DNA of 64,000 bases from Romboutsia maritimum. Lineage in GTDB: Bacteria > Bacillota > Clostridia > Peptostreptococcales > Peptostreptococcaceae. The stretch covers positions 1 to 64,000 of the forward strand of contig NZ_NOJZ02000003.1 in the NCBI RefSeq assembly GCF_002251085.2, read 5' to 3'. Every line of letters begins with the position of its first letter. The first letter of the stretch is position 1. Shown here one piece after another: positions 28,866 through 37,274 of this stretch. The notes under the pieces are model-generated. The model had not been told where the DNA came from. It was given only the letters and a program-made list of their open reading frames with translations, and ran no database searches. Position numbers and translations under genes: made by a program.

Positions 28866-28914
28866 ATAAAAAAAGTAGTTTTAACAACTGGACTTACGTT
28901 ATCAAAACTACTCG
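28866..28914. terminator. Hairpin between CarD and UppP genes
   Basis: AGTAGTTTT pairs with AAAACTACT and, on the minus strand, is followed by TTTTTTTATTTTATT. It lies about 270 bp downstream of the UppP stop codon and just upstream of carD. The 28972-29103 stretch between holds a low-confidence frame with one internal stop (see separate entry). Confidence 0.7.
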
Positions 28915-28971
28915 CTGTATAACTATTTTATCACATTTCGAAATTTTAATGTAAATAAAACTTTTTTTTGG

Positions 28972-29103
28972 CTATATAACTCTTATTTTTTTAATACCTT
29001 TTCTTCCAAGAATCAGATTAATCTCTCCATTAAATTCTGCTTCTATTTTATTAATTAACTATGTAATCAATTCTTTATCAATATTTTTCATATATGCTTT
29101 CAT
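28972..29103 (-). pseudogene. Possible short gene remnant with in-frame stop
   Basis: ATG 29103 opens MKAYMKNIDKELIT, then TAG, then LINKIEAEFNGEINLILGRK to a stop at 28972. There is no ribosome site and no family is recognised. Listed only because the residue pattern looks protein-like in a stretch otherwise empty. Confidence 0.2.
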
Positions 29104-29180
29104 TTAGAAATAACAACTGTTTTCTATATTTTAATTTTATATAAAGAAAACTACTTCCATACATTGATTTCAATAATTGT

Positions 29181-30008
29181 TTACATTATAAAAAAATAAT
29201 ATATTAACAATATACATCCTAGTAATATTCTATACCAGCCAAACACTTTGAAATCATGTTTTTTGATGTATCCAACAAGGAATTTAATTGCTAATAAAGA
29301 AACTATATATGCAACTAGCATCCCTACTATTAACATCATAAATTCAAAGCCTGTAAATACTATCCCAAATTTAATTAATTTAAGCAGACTTGCACCAAAC
29401 ATTACTGGTATAGCTAAGAAGAATGTAAACTCAGCTGCTACTTCTCTTGAAACCCCTATCAATAAAGCTCCTAATATTGTTGCTCCTGAACGTGATGTCC
29501 CTGGAAAAACAGCTGCTATTAATTGGAATAAACCTATAATTATAGCCATTTTATAAGTTAATTTGCTCATATCCTTTACAAAAGGATTTTTTCCCTTGTT
29601 ATGATTTTCTACTACGATGAACAATACTCCAAATACTATAAGAGCTATTGCTACAGTTTGAAAATTATAAAATAGTGCATTTATCTCGTCATCCCATAGT
29701 ATCCCAATCACTGCAGCTGGTATACAAGCTATTACGATTTTTATCCACATTATGATTATATCTTTTTGTACAAATGGCTTACTTTTTAATGAAAAAGGAA
29801 AAATCTTTTTCCAATATAAAACTACAACTGCCATAATTGCACCTAATTGTATAACTACAAAGAACATTTCTTTGAAAGCTGGTGACATACCTAGTTGTAA
29901 AAATTCATCAACTAATATCATATGTCCTGTACTACTTATAGGAAGCCACTCTGTAACCCCCTCGATAATCCCTAAGATAATAACCTTAAAAATTTCTATC
30001 AATTCCAT
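29181..30008 (-). CDS. uppP: Undecaprenyl-diphosphatase (bacitracin resistance)
   Basis: 275 residues, 8 membrane helices. Both BacA signatures are present: EGVTEWLPISSTGHMIL (residues about 15-31) and FPGTSRSGATILG (about 165-177), holding the catalytic Glu, Ser/Arg and His. It recycles undecaprenyl diphosphate for wall synthesis and gives tolerance to bacitracin. GAGG precedes the ATG. Confidence 0.95.
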   Translation of the reverse strand: MELIEIFKVIILGIIEGVTEWLPISSTGHMILVDEFLQLGMSPAFKEMFFVVIQLGAIMAVVVLYWKKIFPFSLKSKPFVQKDIIIMWIKIVIACIPAAVIGILWDDEINALFYNFQTVAIALIVFGVLFIVVENHNKGKNPFVKDMSKLTYKMAIIIGLFQLIAAVFPGTSRSGATILGALLIGVSREVAAEFTFFLAIPVMFGASLLKLIKFGIVFTGFEFMMLIVGMLVAYIVSLLAIKFLVGYIKKHDFKVFGWYRILLGCILLIYYFFIM

Positions 30009-30182
30009 TAATTTTTACCTCATTTCTTTTATTTATTAGTTATTTTACCTATATACCGATTTTAATTCAGATATTAAAATATAACTATCTTCAAAGATTA
30101 CATTAATATTCCATTTATGTAAAGTTATTTTCTGATTTCTTAACTTAATAATTTATTATTGCTAATATTATGTATACAAATA

Positions 30183-30215
30183 AAAACACATTGACAATTT
30201 TATCAATGTGTTTTT
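30183..30215. terminator. Terminator after the HEPN gene
   Basis: AAAACACATTGA pairs with TCAATGTGTTTT around ATTTTA-type loop sequence, with T runs on both sides. Confidence 0.8.
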
Positions 30216-30262
30216 CGTATATTTCAATAGTAGAGACGATTCACAAGAATAATATTCACAAT
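30216..30262 (-). repeat. Dispersed 3'-UTR element, full copy
   Basis: Minus strand contains the core TTCTTGTGAATCGTCTC followed by TACTATTGAAATATACG, ending right at the terminator. The 5' end is slightly degenerate (TGTGAATATTA). Confidence 0.75.
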
Positions 30263-30278
30263 TTATTATACATTAAAA

Positions 30279-30650
30279 TTATAAAATTTTTTCTAAATTA
30301 ATAACAAGTTCTCCTATTGCTTCTACGTACTGGCTTACTATCCTATTTGCAATTTCATCTAATAAGCTTTCATTACAAATATGCGAAGTAGCATTTCTAT
30401 CTTCTAGTAAATTAATCCAAACTTTATCATCTGATATTAAATTGTTTACATATGCTTTTTTATAAATAGTACGTGGAAATGAATTTTCAAGAGTAACTCC
30501 TAAGTATTTCATAGCTTATTTAAGAGTTTTATGTGTCAGTTCATAAGTAAATTCAAAACGTTGAATCAGGCTATCTCTAACTATTTCATCTTTTCCATCA
30601 TAAAGATTACTAACTTCTACTAGTTTATTATAGGCTTTTTTTAAATTCAT
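30279..30650 (-). pseudogene. HEPN toxin (HI0074-like), interrupted by a stop codon
   Basis: ATG 30650 opens MNLKKAYNKLVEVSNLYDG and runs to QRFEFTYELTHKTLK, then TAA at 30518-30516. The same frame continues AMKYLGVTLENSFPRTIYKKA to 30279. Family members have Trp (TGG) about where the stop lies, so a point mutation is likely. The catalytic RNase motif R-x4-H is intact (DRNATSH). ATG 30512 could restart the 77-residue rest, preceded only by a poor site. Stop codon of the MNT partner and this ATG are 4 nt apart. Toxin lost or only truncated. Confidence 0.8.
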
Positions 30651-30654
30651 ATAT

Positions 30655-30960
30655 TTAAATTCTACACTTCTCATAAATAACAATCCCATCCTTCTTAACT
30701 TGTTCTATAAAAAAACTATCTTTCACTGTATTCATATGTGAAAAATCATATTCTAATAAAGTTTCTGTATTCAGCTCTACGTCTTCAATAAATTCTGTTA
30801 ATGATTGTTCTGAATACACCGCTAAATCAATATCACTTTTGGAATCATTGTCTCCTCTTGCCCTAGATCCGAAAATCATTACTTTTTCTATATTTTCATG
30901 TCTTTCACATATTTTTATTATCGCATTAATTATTGTTATATCTAAATTCAAATATACCAT
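30655..30960 (-). CDS. MNT nucleotidyltransferase antitoxin of a HEPN/MNT module
   Basis: 101 residues with the minimal nucleotidyltransferase signature GSRARGDNDSKSDIDLAVYS (Gly-Ser and Asp-x-Asp, about residues 32-50). In HEPN/MNT pairs this enzyme adenylylates the toxin next to its RNase motif and so neutralises it. Directly upstream of the broken HEPN gene, same transcript. It appears intact although the toxin is not. Confidence 0.9.
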   Translation of the reverse strand: MVYLNLDITIINAIIKICERHENIEKVMIFGSRARGDNDSKSDIDLAVYSEQSLTEFIEDVELNTETLLEYDFSHMNTVKDSFFIEQVKKDGIVIYEKCRI

Positions 30961-31114
30961 TCCTTTAATTTAATTACTTTTTATAATTTCTATTTAGTAG
31001 TTACTTTGATATTACGTTTATTATCATTATATACTAAACTCATAACCTTTGTATATGTCAACTCATAAATGGTTCTAGACCTATGTCAATATTTTAGACA
31101 CAAAAATCGCGATT

Positions 31115-32654
31115 CTAACTAATGCTGCATAAATTTTCACAGTTTAATACATCACTTACAATATCTTTATAAAAATCACGCTCATGACACACTAAAATCA
31201 AACTTCCTTTATACTCTTTTAATGCTTTTTTTAGTTCATTTTTTGCATCTATATCTAAATGATTTGTTGGTTCATCTAAAATTAATATGTTACTTGGCCT
31301 ATTTATAAGCTTACATAGCCTAATTTTTGATTGTTCTCCACCACTTAATATACTTATTTTGCTATCTATATGCTCGTTAGTTAGCCCACATCTGGCTAGC
31401 ATACTTCTAATTTCATATCTATTGTACTTATAAAATTCATTCCATATTTCTTCTAAAGCAGTATTGTCATTTTCTATTTTTATTTCTTGTTCAAAATATC
31501 CTATTTCTTGATGTTTTCCAATTTTTATATTTCCACTTATAGGTTTATTAATTCCCATTAAACTTTTTAATAAGGTTGTCTTTCCTATTCCATTTGAACC
31601 AATTATAGCTATCTTTTGTCCTCTTTCCATTTTTATATTTATAGGCTTACTTAACGGCTTATCATATCCTATAATTAAATCTTTTGTCTCAAATATAACT
31701 TTTTCTGATTCCTTAGATTCCATAAATTTAAATTTTGGCTTTGGCTTATGTTTTGCTATCTCTATTCTATCAATCTTATCTAGCTTTTTCTGTCTAGATT
31801 TTGCCATGCCACTTGTTGATGCTCTCGATTTATTTTTTGCAATGTATTCTTCCAATTTAGAAATTTCCTCTTGCTGTCTATTGTAAGCTGACCTTAATTG
31901 AAGTTTCTTGGCTTCATATACCTTTATGAAACTTTCATAATTACCGATATATCTTGTTAGTGATTTATTTTCAATATGACATATTATATTTACAACACTA
32001 TTTAAAAAATCTAAATCATGAGAAATTAATATAAATGCATTTTCATAAGCTTGTAAATATTTTTTTAACCATTCTATATGTTTTTCATCTAAATAGTTTG
32101 TAGGCTCATCTAATAATAATATATCTGGCTTTTCTAAAAGTAATTTTGCTAATAATACTTTAGTTCTTTGACCTCCACTTAATTTTGAAACATCTTTGTC
32201 TAAACCAATATCTCTAAGACCTAAACCAAGTGCTACTGATTCTACTTTTGAATCTATACTATAAAATTCATTATTAATTAAAACCTCTTGTAAATCAGTA
32301 GTTTTTTCAAGAGCTTTTGTAACTTCTTCTATATCCATTGAAGACATTTGATTATATATATTATTAAGTTTACTTTCCATATCAAATAGATTCTGAAATG
32401 CTTCCTTTAAAGTATCTCTTATAGATTTTCCTTCTTTAAGGTGAGTGTGTTGATCCAAATATCCAACACTTATTTTACTACTCCAATGTATATTTCCACT
32501 GTCAGGTATTATTTTATCGGTGATTATATTTACCTTCACCATTTGCTCCCACAAGTCCTATATGTTCTCCTTTTAATAATCTAAAGGATATATTTTTAAA
32601 TATGTCTCTATCTCCAAACCCATGGCTCATATTTTCAACTGTTAAAATACTCAT
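31115..32654 (-). pseudogene. ABC-F ATPase gene, frameshifted in the first Walker A
   Basis: ATG 32654 reads MSILTVENMSHGFGDRDIF to LVGANGEGK, then runs out of frame to TAA 32514. The correct frame resumes at NIITDKIIPDSGN about 32535 and continues to 31115 through two ATPase domains (signature LSGGQRTKVLLAKLLL, LLLDEPTNYLD; second domain GSNGIGKTTLLKSL and LSGGEQSKIRL). Compared with the family pattern GEGKSTFMNII, about 13 bp coding the essential Ser/Thr are gone. ABC-F proteins protect ribosomes from antibiotics or act in translation. A restart at 32554 would give a 479-aa product lacking the first Walker A. Confidence 0.85.
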
Positions 32655-32772
32655 TTTTATTCCTCGTTTCTTGCTTTAATTTTCCATATTAAAATCATAA
32701 CATTTAAAAATATAATAACCAAGTTTGCAAATATTTCTGTAATAATTTGGACTTTTTAAGTTCTATATAAAA

Positions 32773-32812
32773 GAGTGTCTCAAATAATTTTTAAAATTAT
32801 TTGAGACACTTT
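32773..32812. terminator. Terminator of the CD3324-family gene
   Basis: AGTGTCTCAAATAATTT pairs with AAATTATTTGAGACACT, 17 bp, just after the stop codon. Confidence 0.85.
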
Positions 32813-32816
32813 ATAT

Positions 32817-33092
32817 TTATACTATTTGTTTTTCTTGTCTAATAATCCTTCTAATACTATTTTCAGTAAGGTAATAATGCTTAGTAAGTTCTTTAACAGA
32901 TATACCTTCTTTATATTTGTTAAAAATCTCTACATTCCTTTTCTTTAAATCATTCTTAGTTCCACTACTTTCTCCCCAAGACTTTTTATTACTAGACTTT
33001 CTAGGTATATATAAATATCCACCATCTATATATTTTTGAATTAATTCAATAACATCTTCAGGTAATATATTTTGTGCTTTTTCGTATTTCAT
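32817..33092 (-). CDS. CD3324-family small helix-turn-helix protein
   Basis: 91 residues, similar to the CD3324-type proteins of C. difficile. Residues about 52-88 (KRNVEIFNKYKEGISVKELT then LTENSIRRIIRQ) form a helix-turn-helix like that of Mor activators or resolvases, and the N-terminal half (LPEDVIELIQKYIDGGYLYIP) is the conserved family segment. AGGAG precedes the ATG. The leader contains a small peptide frame and interleaved inverted repeats. DNA-binding role inferred; target unknown. Confidence 0.8.
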   Translation of the reverse strand: MKYEKAQNILPEDVIELIQKYIDGGYLYIPRKSSNKKSWGESSGTKNDLKKRNVEIFNKYKEGISVKELTKHYYLTENSIRRIIRQEKQIV

Positions 33093-33133
33093 GATTCTCG
33101 CTCCTATCTACTTTTTAGTTCGTAAATAATGAA

Positions 33134-33223
33134 GCAAAGACTGCACAAAACAACTTAACCAAATTTAATTTTGGCTCCAAACAAAGTTTAGTTCTGTATA
33201 TATTACAGTCTTTGCACGGAGCC
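33134..33223 (-). promoter_or_regulatory. Interleaved inverted repeats in the leader, possible attenuator
   Basis: In transcript order: GGCTCC (33223-33218, inside the leader peptide), GCAAAGACTG (33215-33206, its last codons), GGAGCC (33178-33173) and CAGTCTTTGC (33143-33134). Arm 1 pairs with 3 and arm 2 with 4, so the stems exclude each other or form a pseudoknot. This resembles translational attenuators in which ribosome stalling on a leader peptide switches folding. The last arm is about 40 nt upstream of the CD3324-family start. Confidence 0.5.
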
Positions 33224-33256
33224 AGAAACAATAACTAATACTGGTTTATTTTGCAT
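33203..33256 (-). CDS. Putative 17-aa leader peptide
   Basis: ATG 33256 follows AAAGGGGTG at 7 nt and encodes MQNKPVLVIVSGSVQRL. Its final codons make up one arm of a 10-bp inverted repeat. The strong ribosome site in front of so short a frame, within the leader of a DNA-binding protein gene, suggests a regulatory peptide. Alternatively it could be the 5' stump of a lost gene. Confidence 0.45.
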   Translation of the reverse strand: MQNKPVLVIVSGSVQRL

Positions 33257-33337
33257 AAATAACACCCCTTTATATTAATAGTTTATATTATTTTAATAAT
33301 TTATATTTTTATATTATGCATAGACTACATCACATAA

Positions 33338-33366
33338 ATTATATCATCTATAGTGGTAGTATTCAA
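33338..33366 (-). promoter_or_regulatory. Sigma-A promoter of the leader peptide / CD3324-family unit
   Basis: Minus strand TTGAAT (33366-33361), 17-bp spacer, TATAAT (33343-33338). The start near 33331 gives a leader of about 240 nt before ATG 33092. The 33367-33527 stretch holds no feature I can name. Confidence 0.65.
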
Positions 33367-33527
33367 AGGCCATAAATAATTCTGTATTAAATTTAACCAT
33401 ATAATACTTAGGGTTACTAAAAATTCATTAACAATTTACTTATATCCTAACACTCCCTCTCAACTTGGCTTGTTGTGATGCAAGAAATGTGGGTTCAGTT
33501 AAAGTTATGATGAAGTGTAAATAGTAA

Positions 33528-34685
33528 TTATATAGCTTGTCTTTTTCCAAAATATTTTATTAAATATATTACAATTGGTATAGATATAACAACCAAACTT
33601 ATTAATACAGTTGAATATAATGTTGGATTACCAAAAATATTATAGGTATTAGTATTGATAAACATACCTTCCGCCTTAACAGCTTCTGCTAAATTTATTT
33701 CTCTAAAAACTCTAGCTATAGAATCCATTGGAATAAAGTTTCCAAAAAATGCTGGAACATAGTACAACCCTAAATTTAATAAAAGAGATATCATATTATT
33801 TTTAACTAATAAAGACATTAACATTGTTACTAAAGCAAATAAAATTGCACCTATAAAACTAATTCCTAACCCTGCAATATAAAAATCAATAATTCTTATA
33901 TCAAAAATAGTAGCACCATAATATTTGAATAACCTTAACGGTTTGTCCCACCCTATAAAATCATATCTTAGTGCACTCATTATATATATAGTATTTATGA
34001 TAATAAATACTATCGCTGTAAATATTAAACCACTTAATATTTTAGATAAAACTAATTTATTTTTTCCATTTTTACAACTTAACATTATTTGAGCACTATT
34101 ACTTTGATATTCATCACTAAATATTGGAGTCAAACCTGCTACTATTAAGACTGCTATTAATGTTGCTATTATTTTAAAATTAGCAGTTGTTAACCATCCG
34201 TGTGTAAAATAAAATTTTGGTTTTTCTATATTTTTCACTTTATCATATACATAGTTAAGATTTTTATATTCATATGTATCTGCTTTATTTTCTTTTTCTA
34301 ACTTTCTTATTTCATCTTTCATTTCATTTAAGCTATATAATTTATTATTTATTATATATGTTGGTTCTACATGTAGTGGATTATCGTATGAAAAATGCAT
34401 ATGAACTAAATCTTCTTTTGTGAGTTTTTTCCCACTTTTTTCTTTTTGCGTTACATTTTCTACAGTCTTATCTCTATTGGATATATCCTCTTGTGTAATT
34501 ACTTTTCCTTCATATTTTTTCATAACACTATAAGCATCATCAATACTATCCAATCCCTTAAATTTCAAATATAAATCTTGTCCTACTACATTAAAAATAC
34601 CAAATAATACAGTTAATAGTAAAACTATCATCACTGATTTTTTAGAAAATATCTTGTATAACTCAAACTTTATTAAATCTATCAT
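33528..34685 (-). CDS. ABC-2-type permease
   Basis: 385 residues with one N-terminal helix (VMIVLLLTVLFGIFNVVG), an extracellular domain of about 140 residues, and five C-terminal helices beginning at ANFKIIATLIAVLIVAGLTPIFSDEYQ, a layout typical of ABC-2 export permeases. It partners the ATPase at 34698-35579 (12-bp gap). Last gene of the ECF sigma operon. Probably exports or removes a cell-envelope-active compound. Substrate unknown. Confidence 0.88.
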   Translation of the reverse strand: MIDLIKFELYKIFSKKSVMIVLLLTVLFGIFNVVGQDLYLKFKGLDSIDDAYSVMKKYEGKVITQEDISNRDKTVENVTQKEKSGKKLTKEDLVHMHFSYDNPLHVEPTYIINNKLYSLNEMKDEIRKLEKENKADTYEYKNLNYVYDKVKNIEKPKFYFTHGWLTTANFKIIATLIAVLIVAGLTPIFSDEYQSNSAQIMLSCKNGKNKLVLSKILSGLIFTAIVFIIINTIYIMSALRYDFIGWDKPLRLFKYYGATIFDIRIIDFYIAGLGISFIGAILFALVTMLMSLLVKNNMISLLLNLGLYYVPAFFGNFIPMDSIARVFREINLAEAVKAEGMFINTNTYNIFGNPTLYSTVLISLVVISIPIVIYLIKYFGKRQAI

Positions 34686-34697
34686 CTTGATTTCCCC

Positions 34698-35579
34698 CTA
34701 ATTATTAGCACTTTCATTAAAATAATATAAAAATACATCTTCTAAATTTGGCTCTTCTTCTATGTATTTAACTTCTCTTATATTAGGTTTATTATCTCCT
34801 ACTACCCTTACACAAATTTCATTATTTGTCCTAATCATACTTGATATTTTAAATTCATTTTGGATATCCTCTAAATCATTCTCACTAATTCTTAATGTAT
34901 GTACCTTACCTCTAACCTTATTTATAATATCGCTTAATGATGATTTTTCAATTAATTTTCCTTCTTTCATAACAATTATTTCATTTGCTATAAATTCTAT
35001 ATCTGAAACTATATGAGTAGACAATATTACTATTTTATCTTTTGATAAATTTGCTATTAAATTTTTAAATCTTATTCTTTCATTTGGATCAAGTCCTGCT
35101 GTTGGTTCATCTAATATAAGTATCTTAGGGTCATTTAAAAGGGCTTGTGCAATTCCTAACCTTTGTTTCATCCCCCCTGAGAATTTTCTTATTTTTTTAT
35201 TTCTATATTCCTCTAAGTTTACAAACTTTAATAAATCATTAATTTTATTTTTCTCAATTTCTTTATCTACTCCCTTTAGTGTTGCTACATAATATAAAAA
35301 CTTTTCAGCTGTAAAATTTCTATAAAATCCTATATCTTGAGGTAAGTAACCTATTAAATCTCTATAATTAGAACCAAGTTTATTTTTACTTTCTCCATTT
35401 ACTAAAATATCTCCACTACTAGAATTTGATACATCCGCAATTATCCTCATTAAAGTTGTTTTACCTGATCCATTCGGGCCAAGCAATCCATATATTCCAC
35501 TGTGTAAAGTTATATTAAATTTATCTACAGCTATTTTATCTTTAAATTTTTTACTTATATTATTTATAATCAGTTCCAT
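34698..35579 (-). CDS. ABC transporter ATP-binding protein
   Basis: 293 residues. Walker A GLLGPNGSGKTTLM, Q-loop YLPQDIGF, signature KFSGGMKQRLGIAQALL, Walker B ILILDEPTAGLDPNE, switch His STHIVSDIE. It resembles the bacitracin/lantibiotic (BcrA/NatA) class. C-terminal tail of about 70 residues after the core. Energises the permease at 33528-34685. 11-bp gap to the upstream membrane gene. Confidence 0.93.
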   Translation of the reverse strand: MELIINNISKKFKDKIAVDKFNITLHSGIYGLLGPNGSGKTTLMRIIADVSNSSSGDILVNGESKNKLGSNYRDLIGYLPQDIGFYRNFTAEKFLYYVATLKGVDKEIEKNKINDLLKFVNLEEYRNKKIRKFSGGMKQRLGIAQALLNDPKILILDEPTAGLDPNERIRFKNLIANLSKDKIVILSTHIVSDIEFIANEIIVMKEGKLIEKSSLSDIINKVRGKVHTLRISENDLEDIQNEFKISSMIRTNNEICVRVVGDNKPNIREVKYIEEEPNLEDVFLYYFNESANN

Positions 35580-35590
35580 AAAGTCTCCCC

Positions 35591-36439
35591 CTAAAATTCA
35601 AATGTTGTGCAATCTATACTATTTATACTTTTTTTATAAAATAATCTTGATGCTACTATTGTAGATATTCCTGATATAACTAATACTATAAATATATTAA
35701 TATTCGTTATATCTGCAATTTTTTCATATATACTAATACTCACCGCTCCTAATATCCATATCATTATACATAAAGTAACGCTATTTATACTTCGATATAC
35801 AGAAGTAATAACTAAAGACATTGATGATATTATAAATATTGGAATTAGCCATATACCAATCATTTTAAATAAATTAATATCTGAGTAAACGTTGTTTAAA
35901 TTGATACTTATGATAATACCAATTAATACAGATACTACATTTATAATTATTAATCTTGATAAAACAATTTCTCTTAAAGAGTATTTATAGCTAAGTTCTA
36001 ACTCCCACACATTCTCATCTCTTCCTTTTATAATTTCAAACATTCCAAGTAATATTGGTATAGGTGCGATTATAGATGCACTTAAATATATACTTAAATC
36101 TAACTTCATTGTAGTTATAGTACCTACTAGTATTAATAATAATGATGATATGAAATATATCTTACTAATTAAGCTAAACTGAAATTTAACTAAGTCAATA
36201 TTGTTTTTCATTCTTTCTAAAAATGTATTATGCTCTTTTATAGTCTGTACTTCTTGTTTTGGCATATATGATTTTAATATATCAATTGTAGAATCTATTT
36301 TTTGTTCATCAACCTTCTTAACTATATAATTATCTAGAAAATCTGCTATATCCATTAAATCTACTTCTGCTAAATCCTCAAATTGTTCATCTTCTAAGTT
36401 TTCACATCTCAGTTTGTGTATGTTGTGATTCATCTTCAA
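35591..36439 (-). CDS. Membrane protein, probable anti-sigma factor
   Basis: About 282 residues. A cytosolic N-terminal segment of about 90 residues (MNHNIHKLRCENLEDEQ ... MPKQEVQTIKE) is followed by six membrane helices. Its start overlaps the end of the ECF sigma gene by 38 nt. TTG at 36439 is 7 nt after GGAGG and fits best; a frame from 36454 would include that ribosome site. Overlap with the sigma gene and the single soluble domain suggest it restrains the sigma factor at the membrane; no ZAS zinc motif (HxxxCxxC) is seen, so this remains inference. Confidence 0.7.
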   Translation of the reverse strand: MKMNHNIHKLRCENLEDEQFEDLAEVDLMDIADFLDNYIVKKVDEQKIDSTIDILKSYMPKQEVQTIKEHNTFLERMKNNIDLVKFQFSLISKIYFISSLLLILVGTITTMKLDLSIYLSASIIAPIPILLGMFEIIKGRDENVWELELSYKYSLREIVLSRLIIINVVSVLIGIIISINLNNVYSDINLFKMIGIWLIPIFIISSMSLVITSVYRSINSVTLCIMIWILGAVSISIYEKIADITNINIFIVLVISGISTIVASRLFYKKSINSIDCTTFEF

Positions 36440-36986
36440 ATATATCACCTCCAAGTAATTTCTTTAGATTTTTTATTCCATTAAATAGTCTTGATTTTAT
36501 AGTATTTTCATTATCTCCGGTAATGTTGCTTATCTCTTTAATTTTTAAACCGTTATAATACTTTAAAAATATTGCTTCTCTTTGAAGGCTTGGTAAGTTT
36601 TCAACAGCTTCTTTTATTTTTATCGCTTCCTCTTTTTTAGAAACTATATCAATAACATTTGATGTATCTTCTATTTGATACTTTTCTATATTACAGTTTT
36701 CAATTCTTTGTTTATATATTTTACTTTTAAAATAATCTTTTGTTGTATTTACTGCTATTTTTAATAACCAACTTTGAAATTTTCCATTTTCTAAATTATA
36801 TTTATCTATATTTTTCATCATTTTTATAAATACATCCTGGGATATATCGTAGGCTATATTATAATCATTTATAGTTCTATATATATAACTATGTACAAGA
36901 TCATAATGTCTTTTAACTAATATTTCCATTGCACTTTCATTTCCTTTTAGTATCTCTTTTATTAGCTTTTCATCAGTCTGCGCCAA
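36402..36986 (-). CDS. ECF-type RNA polymerase sigma factor
   Basis: 194 residues. Region 2: VKRHYDLVHSYIYRTINDYNIAYDISQDVFIKMMKN with the -10-binding motif. Region 4: LPSLQREAIFLKYYNGLKIKEISNITGDNENTIKSRL. TTG 36986 lies 5-6 nt after AAAGGAGGGG and yields MAQTDEKLIKEIL; a GTG at 37004 would precede that site. First gene of sigma - anti-sigma - ATPase - permease, so it probably autoregulates the exporter. Confidence 0.93.
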   Translation of the reverse strand: MAQTDEKLIKEILKGNESAMEILVKRHYDLVHSYIYRTINDYNIAYDISQDVFIKMMKNIDKYNLENGKFQSWLLKIAVNTTKDYFKSKIYKQRIENCNIEKYQIEDTSNVIDIVSKKEEAIKIKEAVENLPSLQREAIFLKYYNGLKIKEISNITGDNENTIKSRLFNGIKNLKKLLGGDIFEDESQHTQTEM

Positions 36987-37123
36987 GTCATCCCCTCCTT
37001 TCACTTATATAACGAGTTAAGTTTATAAAAAGTTTTATTTTTTTATTATATATTTTAATTATTTTACTATTTACTTTACTTAATTAGCAAACAAATAGTA
37101 GCTAAATTTACGATATTAAAAAT

Positions 37124-37165
37124 GGATGTTACACAACTAACTACTAAATTAGTTTTGTAACATCC
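37124..37165. terminator. Hairpin downstream of the second aminotransferase gene
   Basis: GGATGTTACA pairs with TGTAACATCC around 22 nt. It lies about 110 bp past the stop codon at 37275. In between, the minus strand holds a 24-codon open stretch ending NEINDYDFKFDI that looks like the tail of a lost gene but is not identifiable. Confidence 0.6.
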
Positions 37166-37274
37166 ATCTTTCTATAACTATATATCAAATTTAAAATCAT
37201 AATCATTAATTTCATTAACTGCTCTTACACCAATAGACAGTTCATATGACCTATCCACCTAGTAATAGATTTAT

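Noticed and set aside
24586-32812. GTGTCTCA hairpins at 24586 and 32773 as ends of one mobile element
   Set aside because: Each is a self-contained terminator-like stem directly beyond a stop codon; nothing between them forms an element.
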